A stretch of 64,000 bases of DNA, taken from contig FSRD01000001.1 in the NCBI GenBank assembly GCA_900129675.1, forward strand, positions 7,491,501 through 7,555,500, read 5' to 3'. A model generated the notes under the pieces. That model was not told where the DNA came from. It did no database searches and saw nothing but the letters and a program-made list of their open reading frames with translations. Made by a program: the position numbers and the translations under genes. The stretch's first letter is position 1. Each line of letters begins with the position of its first letter. Below, piece by piece: positions 24,481 to 32,763 of the stretch. This stretch comes from Bradyrhizobium erythrophlei. GTDB lineage: Bacteria > Pseudomonadota > Alphaproteobacteria > Rhizobiales > Xanthobacteraceae.

Positions 24481-25608
24481 TCAGATCGCCCCGTTGCAGT
24501 AATTCGCCCAAGCCGTCATCAGGGCGCGACGCTTTTCCAGTGCACTGCCGCGCCTGTACGCAGCCTCAGTGTCGTCCTTGAGGGCGTGCGCCAGTGCGGC
24601 CTCTGCGACTTCGCGGGGGAACGGCGTGCAGTCCCCGCACCAATCCCGGAACGTCGATCGGAAGCCGTGCGTCGTGGCCGGCGTCTTGGTGTGGCGGGCG
24701 ATGCAATTGGCCAGTGTCACGTCCGAGACCGGACGGAAAGGCAATTCCTGGAGCACCGCGGGTGTGAGCGGCACGATATGCGGTCGCTCCGCCTTCATGC
24801 GAATTGCCGGGATCGTCCACAAATCGCGGGACACCTCTGCCGGATCCATCTCCGCCGCTTCATTGTAACGGCAGACGGTAGCGATGATGAACCGCAGCAT
24901 GCGCGCCGCGTCGGACGTGTCTGCAGCGAGCGAGGCCATGAACGCCGGCAACTCGGCATAGGGCAGTGCGGCGTGGTGCTGCACGTCCGATTTCTTGCGC
25001 CGGGCAAGCACCTGGTCGAGATGGCCGCGCCAAAGCGCCGGATTTTCGCCCGTGCGCAGACCTTCGGCCTTGGCAGCGTTCAAGATCGCTTCAATCCTCC
25101 CTCGGACGCGCCGAGCCGTTTCCTTTTTGTCGGTCCAGATCGGGCGCAGCACCTTGAGCACGGCTTCCGTGTTCACGTCAGCGACGGCCAGATGGCCAAT
25201 GTGGGGATGCGCGTAATCGCGAAGGCTGTTGCGCCATTGCTGGCGGTGCTTGTCGTTTTTCCAGCCAGCCTCGCGACCGAAAATGAATCCTTCCGTATAG
25301 GCTTTGAAAGTGACGGCACGGGAAGCGTCTACCTTGGCCTCGGTGCGCTTTGTGTTCCGGTGCTCAATCGGATCAATGCCGTCGCGAAGGAGGGCGCGGG
25401 CTGCCTGCGCGGCGTCGCGAGCCTGTGCCAACGTCACGTCGCTGGCAGAGCCCAATCCAGCGTAGCGCTCTTTGCTGGTGACCGGACTGGTAAAGCGAAA
25501 AACCCAGCTCCGGTTGCCGTTTTTATCGACGTCGAGCCGCAGGCCGCCGCCGTCGCTCAGCTTTTCACCAGGCTTCGCATTCTTCACCCGCAATGCTGTC
25601 AAAGCCAT
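24481..25608 (-). CDS. Tyrosine site-specific integrase, P4 type
   Basis: A 375-residue integrase that should recombine the element into tRNA-Ser. The start is taken at 25608 (MALTALRVKNAKPGEKLSDG), the typical beginning of the DUF4102 arm-binding domain. The catalytic domain shows ATVCRYNEAAEM (Arg I region), THGFRSTFRDW (His-x-x-Arg), LAHALKD (late His) and the nucleophile Tyr in EAAYRRGSALEKRR. All expected residues are present. It ends 3' to the regulator and its start faces the tRNA 3' end 160 bases away, as usual for tRNA-integrating elements. Confidence 0.85.
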   Translation of the reverse strand: MALTALRVKNAKPGEKLSDGGGLRLDVDKNGNRSWVFRFTSPVTSKERYAGLGSASDVTLAQARDAAQAARALLRDGIDPIEHRNTKRTEAKVDASRAVTFKAYTEGFIFGREAGWKNDKHRQQWRNSLRDYAHPHIGHLAVADVNTEAVLKVLRPIWTDKKETARRVRGRIEAILNAAKAEGLRTGENPALWRGHLDQVLARRKKSDVQHHAALPYAELPAFMASLAADTSDAARMLRFIIATVCRYNEAAEMDPAEVSRDLWTIPAIRMKAERPHIVPLTPAVLQELPFRPVSDVTLANCIARHTKTPATTHGFRSTFRDWCGDCTPFPREVAEAALAHALKDDTEAAYRRGSALEKRRALMTAWANYCNGAI

Positions 25609-25767
25609 AAGAAGTGTCCGCCTAATCCCACGGGCCAACCCACGTCAGAAGCGTGGATGCTGGCACATTTCGGCGGACACCGGTAGACACCGAAAGAAAG
25701 AAAGCCCCGAATTCTACGAGGCTTCTGTAACGTCTAGAGACGTGGGTGGACGGGTAAAGACACATAG

Positions 25768-25782
25768 TTGGCGGAAGGGGTG
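25768..25782. repeat. Right attachment-site repeat (attR) in tRNA-Ser
   Basis: TTGGCGGAAGGGGTG covers the tRNA 3' acceptor arm (on the complementary strand) plus one base. It is identical to 11870-11884. Confidence 0.75.
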
Positions 25783-25858
25783 GGATTCGAACCCACGGTA
25801 CCCTTGCAGGCACGCCGGTTTTCAAGACCGGTGCCTTAAACCACTCGGCCACCCTTCC
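25769..25858 (-). tRNA. tRNA-Ser (anticodon UGA)
   Basis: A 90-base class II tRNA. The acceptor stem GGAAGGG pairs with CCCTTCC, the discriminator is G, and CCA is encoded. The anticodon arm is CCGGT-CTTGAAA-ACCGG, giving UGA. A long variable arm and TTCGAATC T-loop are present. The gene remains whole because the integrated element restored its 3' end. Confidence 0.95.
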
Positions 25859-25946
25859 AACGCTGCGTTATCAATCAGTTAGAGAGTGAAAACGCAAGGC
25901 CGGATGAGAACAAAGATGGTCTTGGGGCAATCTTGGGGCAATTGCA

Positions 25947-27068
25947 TTAGGAATTGCTGAGGAAACCGGCCGCGAATGTTCCGATTGCGTTCGCCAGATT
26001 GACGTCGGCTGCCTTGGTCCGTTTCCGCTTGGCGTACCAGCGCAGCAGAGTTGCTGGATCGTCGCCGATGCGCTGCGCGACGGTGTGGACCGGGATTCCA
26101 GCGTCGAGGAGGGCGGTCGCGTGGGTGCCTCGCAAATCGTGAAAGCGAGTGCTGCCGAAGCCGATCACCCTAGCCCGGCGCGCAAATTCTTTGGAAAAAT
26201 TGCGCGGATCGCGGGACTTTGTGAAGTCGAAATCCTTGCCCTTCTCCGGCAACGCCGGGAACATCAAGGTGTTCTTCGGCAGGCGGATCAAGCTCAGATC
26301 GACGTCGACGCCGTCGGGGATGCCTGCGGAGGTGCGAAGGTGCCGCTCGCGCTCGGCAACAAGCATCCGGACGGTGGCGTCATCCAGCGAGATTGTCCGG
26401 ATGCCGCGTGCGGACTTTGGCCTCTTGCGCCTAATGCCGTGCAGCTTCGTTTGCTCCAGCGCCCACTCGATCCGGAGCGCCTTCTTGTCCGTGTCGAAAT
26501 CAATCCAGCGCAAGGCCAACAGCTCGTTACGGCGCGCGCCGGTCGCGGCGGCCAGCGCAACGATGGGACAGAGCGACGACGACTTAAACCCGCCCACCAG
26601 CGCCGCAAGCTGCGCCTCGTCGAGGCCTTCGCCGATATCATCGGCCTCGATCTCGGCATCGTCCTCCGGAATGAGAACCTTGGCGCTGAGCTTCTTTTTG
26701 AGACGTAGCATCGGGTTGGTGGCGATCAGTCCGGTCCGGAAGGCCGTACCCATCGAGCTTTTGAAAACAACATGAACGTGATGCATCGTCCTCGGTGCGA
26801 TCTCGCCCGCCGCCGCGATATCTTCATAGAGCTTGTCGATCTCGGTCGACTTCAATTGCTGCTGGGGCCGGTCGCCGAGGACCGGCTTAACGTGGGTATT
26901 GAGCAATTGTTCGTAGCGTTCCAAAGTCCGCTGACTGACTGCTTCCTGGCGTCGGCCCGGCGCGCCGGAGTTGAGCCAATCGACGATCCATTGTCCGAGT
27001 GTAACCAGCACGCGCCAATTGGCGCTACCTCGGACGCGGCGGAAACCAGCATAGCGAGGGTACGTCAA
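25947..27068 (-). CDS. Second tyrosine integrase, probably N-terminally truncated
   Basis: A 373-residue phage integrase from a TTG (QLTYPRY...). The catalytic domain is full: ATGARRNELLALRW (Arg I), HDLRGTHATALLDAG (His-x-x-Arg), and the nucleophile Tyr in LLRWYAKR. The core-binding domain (RTLERYEQLLNTHVKPVLGD) is present. Relatives of this type usually carry ~70-100 more N-terminal residues, and an in-frame stop lies just upstream, so the arm-binding part seems lost. It lies on the 5' side of the tRNA, so it belongs to another, decayed element. Two copies of CTTGGGGCAAT sit just past its stop. Confidence 0.7.
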   Translation of the reverse strand: MTYPRYAGFRRVRGSANWRVLVTLGQWIVDWLNSGAPGRRQEAVSQRTLERYEQLLNTHVKPVLGDRPQQQLKSTEIDKLYEDIAAAGEIAPRTMHHVHVVFKSSMGTAFRTGLIATNPMLRLKKKLSAKVLIPEDDAEIEADDIGEGLDEAQLAALVGGFKSSSLCPIVALAAATGARRNELLALRWIDFDTDKKALRIEWALEQTKLHGIRRKRPKSARGIRTISLDDATVRMLVAERERHLRTSAGIPDGVDVDLSLIRLPKNTLMFPALPEKGKDFDFTKSRDPRNFSKEFARRARVIGFGSTRFHDLRGTHATALLDAGIPVHTVAQRIGDDPATLLRWYAKRKRTKAADVNLANAIGTFAAGFLSNS

Positions 27069-27159
27069 TTGACGGAGCCTCGTCGCTGCTCAACGTCAGC
27101 CCGAAATCCGTGGAGCGCGCCAATTGGCGGTATTTCTGACGGGCAGGCTGCATGGTGGA

Positions 27160-27680
27160 GATCGAACGAAGCAAGATGCAAATTTGCATCTTGCTCCCGC
27201 TACTCGCGCCTCCGCCGCCACGATGCTCAATGTCTCCGAGCGCGAAGAAGGCGAAGGGATTGCGATCTGATTGACCAGGCGACCGCGATCCGGATTCGGG
27301 CGGAGGCCAGGGCGGGCCAGTTGCTGGCGGAGATGAAGAAGGAGGGGCAGCGGCACGAGGGGTCAAACCCTCAAAATCTCCGGGGGTCGCCGCCCGCTAC
27401 TCCCGTTGTCCCAACCCTCTCCGATCTCGGCATCACCAAGTCGCAATCCTCCCGCTGGCAGCACGCATGCGGTTCTCGGTCGAGATCAGGATGCGCGCCA
27501 CGCGGAGGCTGGACCAGCTTCGCGTGGCGCAGAAGGAGACGGTTGGATTGAACCGAGGGTTGGTGGGGTCTACCGTCACTGGGTTGGAGAATAACCCAGT
27601 GAAGGATGATCGCCCCACCTTGGCTTCCCAAGGCATCGACAAGAATCTCGCGCATCAAGCGCGCACGCATCACCCGCGCC
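27160..27680 (+). pseudogene. Frameshifted remnant of a plasmid/phage ParB-associated type gene
   Basis: Three frames must be joined to read a familiar rhizobial island protein: ATMLNVSERE around 27220, then IRAEARAGQLLAEMKKEGQ and TLSDLGITKSQSSRWQ (27290-27460), then RRLDQLRVAQKETVGLNRG and DRPTLASQGIDKNLAHQAR (27510-27660). At least two frameshifts, plus loss of the flanking parts. The family usually has a ParB N-terminal domain, absent here. Confidence 0.6.
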
Positions 27681-27775
27681 TGGTCGATCTGCGCCTTGAT
27701 CTGCTCGGCCTGCGCCTTGGACTGGATCGCGGCCATGCGCGGGTCCGGCGGCGGCGCTTGCGTCTGCTCCGTCAT
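27371..27775 (-). CDS. Doubtful ORF opposite the remnant
   Basis: A 134-residue frame whose first ~55 residues (MTEQTQAPPPDPRMAAIQSK, then a charged helix AQAEQIKAQIDQARVMRARL) look like natural coiled-coil protein. The rest is antisense to the decayed gene and looks random. Start overlaps the previous stop (TGATG). It may be the broken beginning of a real gene. Confidence 0.3.
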   Translation of the reverse strand: MTEQTQAPPPDPRMAAIQSKAQAEQIKAQIDQARVMRARLMREILVDALGSQGGAIILHWVILQPSDGRPHQPSVQSNRLLLRHAKLVQPPRGAHPDLDREPHACCQREDCDLVMPRSERVGTTGVAGGDPRRF

Positions 27776-27993
27776 CAGACCCTCGGTGTCGATGTCGGGG
27801 CTCCAAAACGGAGCCCCGGGGCTCCAAAACGGAGCCGGCGTCTCGTGTCCAAGACGCCATGCGCCTCGCCTGGCGCAGGACCACTGGTAAGGACCTTACC
27901 AGTGGTCGCCTCGGCCAAGGCGATCTCGGTCGCCTCCTCGGCAGCGGAGCGCGCCAGCAGGGCGAGCGCCAGGTTGGCTGCATCGTTGCCCAA
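27775..27993 (-). CDS. Small hypothetical protein, low confidence
   Basis: A 72-residue frame: helical, alanine-rich start (MGNDAANLALALLARSAAEE), then a low-complexity end in which RFGAPGLRFGAP reflects a short DNA tandem repeat near 27800-27830. Coupled by TGATG to the next frame. No family recognised. Confidence 0.35.
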   Translation of the reverse strand: MGNDAANLALALLARSAAEEATEIALAEATTGKVLTSGPAPGEAHGVLDTRRRLRFGAPGLRFGAPTSTPRV

Positions 27994-28002
27994 GTTTTTC
28001 CC

Positions 28003-28275
28003 CTAATAAATGTCGGCCTGCGTGATAAGAACAGACCCATCTTGCTCTATCAAACCGCCGTCGTGTTTGGTTGACGCGATCGTTTCAATTCTCGAACGGT
28101 ACTCACCTTCGAGCTGGGGAATGCGATCCACACAGCGCGGTGACCCCAAAGCAAATAACGCACAGTCTGCGACTTCGACTCGAACGACCGTCCCATCTTC
28201 GGTCCGCATCGGGAGCGCCCAGCCAAAGCGGGATGATGATCGGAGCGGAAGTTCGTTCGTGCCTGTTAGCGTCAT
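28003..28275 (-). CDS. DUF1488-like small protein
   Basis: A 90-residue protein. The sequence GWALPMRTEDGTVVRVEVAD, then a helical part with SRIETIASTKHDGGLIEQDG, resembles the DUF1488 family of small rhizobial proteins (function unknown). It is complete, with no membrane segment. The resemblance is by memory of the pattern and should be treated as moderate. Confidence 0.5.
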   Translation of the reverse strand: MTLTGTNELPLRSSSRFGWALPMRTEDGTVVRVEVADCALFALGSPRCVDRIPQLEGEYRSRIETIASTKHDGGLIEQDGSVLITQADIY

Positions 28276-28384
28276 GGTGCCTCACGATGGAAGGTGAAAT
28301 CTCGCAACCATTGCGAGGTGATCTCCTACCTTGCGCGGAAAAGAATTACTTTTCAGTCAGCGTTCCCTGGCCGGCGCGGGGATA

Positions 28385-28654
28385 TCAATCCGGCGCATTG
28401 GCGCACTGGTTACACTGCTCATCAGCCTCCTCTAGCTGACGCTGAATTTCAGCCATCAGGTCTTCGCGCATGAACGGCGTCCCATCGCGTTTCATCATGT
28501 TCGTGCCGATGGCGTAGGCGCGCCGCTCCGCGTCATCATCAAGCAGCCGGATCGTTGCATCCGAGTGAAATTGGCACACTTCGATTGCGTTCGCCTTTGC
28601 CAGTGCAAGACGCGCTGCGGATTCAAGGTCGTCGGCATAATCATTGATGGACAA
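28385..28654 (-). CDS. Small hypothetical protein with TTG start
   Basis: An 89-residue protein. GGAGG five bases before a TTG at 28654 decides the start; the frame is open further up without coding character. The sequence is helical and acidic (YADDLESAARLALAKANAIE, MREDLMAEIQRQLEEADEQC) with a CNQC pair at the end. Conserved-hypothetical in appearance; function unknown. Confidence 0.5.
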   Translation of the reverse strand: MSINDYADDLESAARLALAKANAIEVCQFHSDATIRLLDDDAERRAYAIGTNMMKRDGTPFMREDLMAEIQRQLEEADEQCNQCANAPD

Positions 28655-28857
28655 GGGTACCTCCTGCCAATGCGAAAGCGCGCAGGTTGCGACCCAAATA
28701 GTTACTGCTTTGCTTATGGATTGCGGCGCATCCGCGAACGCCTCCTGCGATTGCGGCGCGCATCTTCTAAAAGAGGGACCTGCGGCCCCTTCTAAGGCGG
28801 AGGTCGGCAGCGCCCCTGGGCTTAGGGCCAGCCAGCAATCAAGGACAGGGGACCTGC

Positions 28858-29937
28858 CTAGTGGATCGAATCTAACAGTTGGTGCCCTCGTTTGACGGCG
28901 GCGACGATTTTGTCGGGATCTGCGGTCCAAGTGAAGGGCTTGGGATCATTGTTGGTTTGGTCGAGGAAGCGGTTGATGGCGGCCTTGAGTTCACGGACCG
29001 ACCGGAAGACACCGCGTTTGAGGCGCCGTTTGGAGAGTTTGGCAAAGAAGCCTTCGACGGCGTTGAGCCACGATGACGAGGTGGGCGTGAAATGGAAGGT
29101 GAACCGCGGATGGCGATCGAGCCATTTGCGCACCTTCGGGTGTTTATGGGTCGCATAGTTGTCGAGGATGACATGGACCGCTTTTTTGGCTGGGACTTGA
29201 GCCTCGATCTGGTTGAGAAAGCGGATGAACTCCTGATGCCGATGCTTCTGCATGCAGCGTCCGATGACCTTGCCTTCGAGCACGTCGAAGGCGGCAAACA
29301 GGGTAGTGGTGCCGTTGCGTTTGTAGTCGTGTGTCATAGTGGCGGCGCGCCCCTTCTTGAGGGGCAGGCCCGGTTGGGTGCGATCGAGCGCCTGGATTTG
29401 GCTCTTCTCGTCGACCGAGAGCACGATGGCATGCTCGGGTGGATTGACGTAAAGCCCCACCACGTCATGCAGCTTCTCGACGAAGTTGGGGTCGTTCGAG
29501 AGCTTGAATTGCCGGACGCGATGCGGCTGCAGCCCGTGCGCTCGCCAGATGCGCTGAACCGAGCTGGCGCTGATGCCGGCCTCCTTCGCCATCATGGTTG
29601 CGGTCCAGTGCGTGGCCTCTCCTGGCGGATCGGTCTGCGTGAGTGCCACCACGCGTGCTGCAACGTCCGCTCCGAGCGGCGGAATGCGCGCGGGGCGTGT
29701 CTTGTCGCGCAGCAGACCCTCGAAGCCCTCTTGCATAAAGCGTTCCTGCCAGCGCCAGACGCAGGTCTTGGACTTGCCGGTCTGGTGCATGATCTCATTG
29801 GTGCCGAGCCCGTCTGCACTCAACAAGACGATCTCAGCCCGCCACACCTGCTTCTGCGGCACGTTGCGATCCCGCACGAGCGCCTCCAAACGGAAACGGT
29901 CGGAAGGAGTAACGATGATCGAAATACCCGTTCGCAT
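28858..29937 (-). CDS. IS630-family transposase
   Basis: A 359-residue DDE transposase. The start is taken at MRTGISIIVTPSDR, the usual beginning of close relatives; an open frame extends 17 codons upstream. The N-terminal helix-turn-helix (NEIMHQTGKSKTCVWRWQER) binds the ends. The DDE domain shows VLSVDEKSQIQ (first Asp), VILDNYATHK (second Asp) and SSWLNAVEGFFA (final Glu). All catalytic residues are intact. The stop codon is formed within the terminal repeat. Confidence 0.88.
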   Translation of the reverse strand: MRTGISIIVTPSDRFRLEALVRDRNVPQKQVWRAEIVLLSADGLGTNEIMHQTGKSKTCVWRWQERFMQEGFEGLLRDKTRPARIPPLGADVAARVVALTQTDPPGEATHWTATMMAKEAGISASSVQRIWRAHGLQPHRVRQFKLSNDPNFVEKLHDVVGLYVNPPEHAIVLSVDEKSQIQALDRTQPGLPLKKGRAATMTHDYKRNGTTTLFAAFDVLEGKVIGRCMQKHRHQEFIRFLNQIEAQVPAKKAVHVILDNYATHKHPKVRKWLDRHPRFTFHFTPTSSSWLNAVEGFFAKLSKRRLKRGVFRSVRELKAAINRFLDQTNNDPKPFTWTADPDKIVAAVKRGHQLLDSIH

Positions 29938-30009
29938 GCGCCAGATTCGCATGCAATCGGCTCCTCGGGAATCCCTCGGGGGATTCAAATGTCAGATTTG
30001 ATCCACTAG
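28858..30009 (-). mobile_element. IS630-family insertion sequence
   Basis: About 1.15 kb with imperfect terminal inverted repeats: CTAGTGGATCGAATCT at the left and the complement of AGATTTGATCCACTAG at the right. TA on both sides fits the TA target duplication of IS630. It encodes one transposase. On its right it abuts a ParB-like gene remnant. Confidence 0.8.
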
Positions 30010-30181
30010 TTCAAAGAGCATTGCTGCAGATCACGGCGTTTCTAAACATCAGATGCGCCAAGCCATCCGCGTCGCCAACATCCCGCAGGATCAATTCGAG
30101 TCCGCAATCGAACGGGATTCGGTGCTATCATGGAACAGCTGGGAGCGCAGCACAGGTCTCGCCGTAGGGTGGAGACCATGA
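30010..30181 (+). pseudogene. Fragment of a ParB/KorB-like gene cut by the IS630
   Basis: An open stretch immediately right of the IS reads SIAADHGVSKHQMRQAIRVA, a helix-turn-helix of the type in plasmid/phage ParB-like proteins, then IPQDQFESAIERDS before losing resemblance. No start; the left portion is not found beyond the IS, so the insertion was accompanied by loss. Confidence 0.5.
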
Positions 30182-30203
30182 AAAAAATCCAAGGGAGGAG
30201 ATC

Positions 30204-30587
30204 ATGAAAGCAGCGTGGGCAACAGCATCGGCATTGCTCGCCGGCATTGCCATCGGAGCATTCAGCGTTCACACGGTTGACGCACAGAAACGGCCGCCGG
30301 CCTATGTCGTCGCCGATAATCAGGTCAACGATCAAGACAACTACATGAAAGTGGTCGCGCCCGTCGCCGAAAAGACTACCGCAGAGGCGGGCGGACGCTT
30401 CCTCGCGCGGGGCAAGGCCGTTTCGCTGTCCGGTGAACCGCCGAGGGGACGCCTGGTCATTGTTCAGTTCGAGAACATGGACCAGCTGCAGAAATGGTGG
30501 AATAGCCCTGAGTGGCAGGCGGCCCACAAGAAGGGTGAGCAGTACGCCAAGTTTCGCGACATGGCTATCGAGGGCGTGAGTCCGTAA
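30204..30587 (+). CDS. DUF1330 family exported protein
   Basis: A 127-residue protein preceded by GGGAGGAG. The signal peptide (MKAAWATASALLAGIAIGAF...VDA) is followed by a DUF1330 domain: PPAYVVADNQVNDQDNYMK, a G-R-F-L/A-R-G segment and RLVIVQFENMDQLQKWWNSP. DUF1330 is a ferredoxin-like (dimeric alpha-beta barrel) fold of unknown catalytic role. Most members are cytoplasmic; the exported form is common in rhizobia. Confidence 0.8.
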   Translation: MKAAWATASALLAGIAIGAFSVHTVDAQKRPPAYVVADNQVNDQDNYMKVVAPVAEKTTAEAGGRFLARGKAVSLSGEPPRGRLVIVQFENMDQLQKWWNSPEWQAAHKKGEQYAKFRDMAIEGVSP

Positions 30588-30727
30588 TTCGGAGGGTGGC
30601 GGAGTGTCACATCCGGCGTAGCCATAATGGACAAGCCGGATGAAACGCCGTCCGTTGTGGATGTTAGTCAATTCTACCGGTGCCAAAGCAGGACCGGTAG
30701 ACCTAACCCTCAAAGAAATTGGCTGGA

Positions 30728-30958
30728 TCAATCGTTGTATTTCGGTCCGCCATGATAACGGTGCGCATTGGGCTCGATCGTCTGCGTCGCCATCGGCGGA
30801 TCGATAGCATTGAAAGCGCGTACCGCCTGATGGTCTGAGCGGCTGGTCGCTGCGCGCCAATATTGCGCTTTCGGTGCGGCCGTGCCCGCAAGCGCCGGTC
30901 CTGAGATCGTAGCCAGCATCATGATCGATGCGGCTAAAGCGAGATTTTTCGTCGTCAT
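30728..30958 (-). CDS. Small exported hypothetical protein
   Basis: A 76-residue protein starting at 30958 after GGAAAT. A clear signal peptide (MTTKNLALAASIMMLATISG, cleavage after ALA) leaves a ~50-residue polar mature peptide ending in HRYHGGPKYND. Typical small periplasmic peptide of this group; function unknown. Confidence 0.6.
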   Translation of the reverse strand: MTTKNLALAASIMMLATISGPALAGTAAPKAQYWRAATSRSDHQAVRAFNAIDPPMATQTIEPNAHRYHGGPKYND

Positions 30959-31546
30959 GGCTCTATTTCCTGTTGTGTCATAACCCCCCGCGCTCCCAGG
31001 GGGTTTGGCGCACGGGGGATAGGAATTCGAGTCTGACTTCGGCGCTCCTTGATACAGAAATAATATATTCCTGATTGGTGGGGCGGGGCCCGGAGAGGAC
31101 GTTGAACAGTACACATCTCGGACATAGCCGGCCGCGCTGATGATGTCGGCTTACCGACGCAAAGCTGACATCGTGCCGGCAAAGCCCGGCGTCGCGGTGA
31201 CAGTGCAGTCACTCATTGGCCGATGCCCTGCAGGATATGCATCGTCAATGCTGCGCTCGATTTCGCTGCGGCGTTCAACCGGATGCCGCCGAGGTGCAGC
31301 GCGCCGCGCTCCATCGCGCCAGTCGCGGCACCAGACCCGACCCACGCCTCGACCCCAAGGGGAGCCGTCCGGCCAAGGGGGGCCAGACTGCTCGGGCCGC
31401 CGTTGGAAATATTGATCCGATCTCCCCGCAAAGGGTCCCATATTCCTGGCGCGGTTTTTTTTCGCTGTGTCAGGATGTGGAGGGACCCATATTTTGCCAG
31501 GAAATTCTCCGCAGAGGGACCCATCGCCTGCGTCGGAGGTTTCGCA
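30959..31546. other. Intergenic stretch with repeated and degraded DNA
   Basis: Around 31139-31200 lies a short element reading MSAYRRKADI in translation, a dispersed intergenic repeat of bradyrhizobia that is often mis-called as a gene. Further right, AGGGACCCAT recurs at about 31482 and 31516, and a GGGTCCCATATT stands at ~31433. No convincing gene. Confidence 0.45.
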
Positions 31547-31882
31547 ATGACCTATGATCCGGAACACCTGAAGCGCTGGACCTTGCCCGACAATTACTAC
31601 GGGGCCGAGTGGCCGGACTATTTCAGCACCGGCGTCGGCCAGTCGCGCGATAGCGATGCCTTGGAGCGTTCGAATTTCACTAGCCTGCGCAGGGCGCTCG
31701 GCGGCGAGAGCGAGACAGTGATCGTCGTGCGTGAAGCACATTGGCGTTTCGGCTGGGTCGAATGGATCGCAATCCATGAGAGCGACGACAAGGCGCTGAA
31801 GATCGCAGACGACATCCAGGCAGGCCACTCGCATTTGTCCCATCGCAGAGCCGCGCGCGGACCGTGGGCTGAGCCTGCGTGA
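31547..31882 (+). CDS. Conserved hypothetical protein, possibly truncated at the C-terminus
   Basis: A 111-residue protein with GGAGGT six bases before its ATG. The core (YYGAEWPDYFSTGVGQSRDS, then ETVIVVREAHWRFGWVEWIA, IHESDDKAL) resembles a family frequent in rhizobial islands and phages. Relatives continue with a conserved acidic tail; here the frame veers into an Arg/His-rich end after KIADDIQAG, which suggests a frameshift or truncation. Confidence 0.55.
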   Translation: MTYDPEHLKRWTLPDNYYGAEWPDYFSTGVGQSRDSDALERSNFTSLRRALGGESETVIVVREAHWRFGWVEWIAIHESDDKALKIADDIQAGHSHLSHRRAARGPWAEPA

Positions 31883-31993
31883 TCCCCCGGCGCTCGACAG
31901 TGGCGGAGCCGGCAAACCCATCAGCGGGCTTGCCTGGCCTTCGACGAAGCTGGCGATGGGCCGTGCGGTTGTTCGGCAGCGGCGGCATGGAGA

Positions 31994-32542
31994 CTAAACG
32001 GAGTGCCCCCGCGGCTCGCGATAGATTTGCGGCTCGCAATAGATTTCAGTGCTCGGTGGCACGCCGCCGGCCTTCCAGAGCGTTTCGATTGACACCCATC
32101 TCTTAACGATCAGTCGCCGTGCCACTCGTAACAAGCTGCTCCACAAAATGCCGTCCTCTGACAGTAGGGGTTCGAGATGCTGAATGGCCCTTTCGCACAG
32201 AGGGTCAGGTTCACCCGGCTCGCAACCGGCAAGACGCCAGTCGGACAGCGACATGAAGTCCGGATCGACCCATTAAAGTGAGTCGACTGATGCGCGTTCC
32301 CAGCAGACTTCTGCCACTCCTGAGCATGCAAGCATCGGGCGCTCCATCTCGTTCAAACAAATAGCCCCAGGAAATCGCGCGCTACCTATCCAGAATCGTT
32401 TCTCATCGCTGCGAGCCTCGTTTGGAGTGATCCAGGCATACCCGCTAAGCAGACCAAGGTGCATGGCGACAATGACGTGCCCCGCCTCGTGAATTGCGGC
32501 TAGTCGACGATCCATCGCGTCAATTTGTTTTTCGTTCAGCAT
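31994..32542 (-). pseudogene. HEAGH-motif (peptidase M41-like) gene with an in-frame stop
   Basis: The first part, from ATG 32542, has RLAAIHEAGHVIVAMHLGL, a zinc-binding HExxH motif like that in FtsH-type metallopeptidases, and ends at a TAA at 32273-32275. The next codons are in the same frame (WVDPDF) and run on as MSLSDWRLAGCEPGEPDPL to 31994. They read as the natural continuation, so one gene of ~180 residues has suffered a nonsense mutation. Only the N-terminal 89 residues would now be made. Confidence 0.6.
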
Positions 32543-32763
32543 TGGCGTTGGTCTCCTGCAGTGGGGCAATCGCGGCTTAGTCCCACCGTTCACCTGGTCG
32601 GGCAAGGGGTCGAGGCCATCAAGCGTGTTGAAGTGCGTGTTGAAGTAGGCGTTCTTCAACACGCTTGATGGGGTCCAGCCGGTGACAGGAGATGATCGGC
32701 AGCGATAAGTTCGGAGTCGAAGTCGTGGCGGAGCACGCCCGGCATGTTCAATGGAGGTGAGAC

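Larger units (their letters stand above)
11870..25782. mobile_element. Integrated element (prophage remnant or phage satellite) at tRNA-Ser
   Basis: About 13.9 kb bounded by the direct repeat TTGGCGGAAGGGGTG at 11870-11884 and 25768-25782. The right copy is the 3' end of tRNA-Ser(UGA), and a P4-type integrase gene lies directly inside it, the classic arrangement for tRNA-targeted integration. Contents in order: HTH gene, RepA/DnaB-like helicase, iteron-like region, ParB-like fragment, a run of small overlapping genes, fibre-like and ejection-like genes, membrane proteins, divergent regulators, integrase. No terminase, portal, capsid or tail-tube genes were recognised, so it cannot form particles by itself unless these are very diverged. 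Confidence 0.75.

Noticed and set aside
31140-31415. 91-codon frame beginning MMSAYRRKADI
   Set aside because: This start recurs as translation of a non-coding dispersed repeat in bradyrhizobia; the rest has no protein character.
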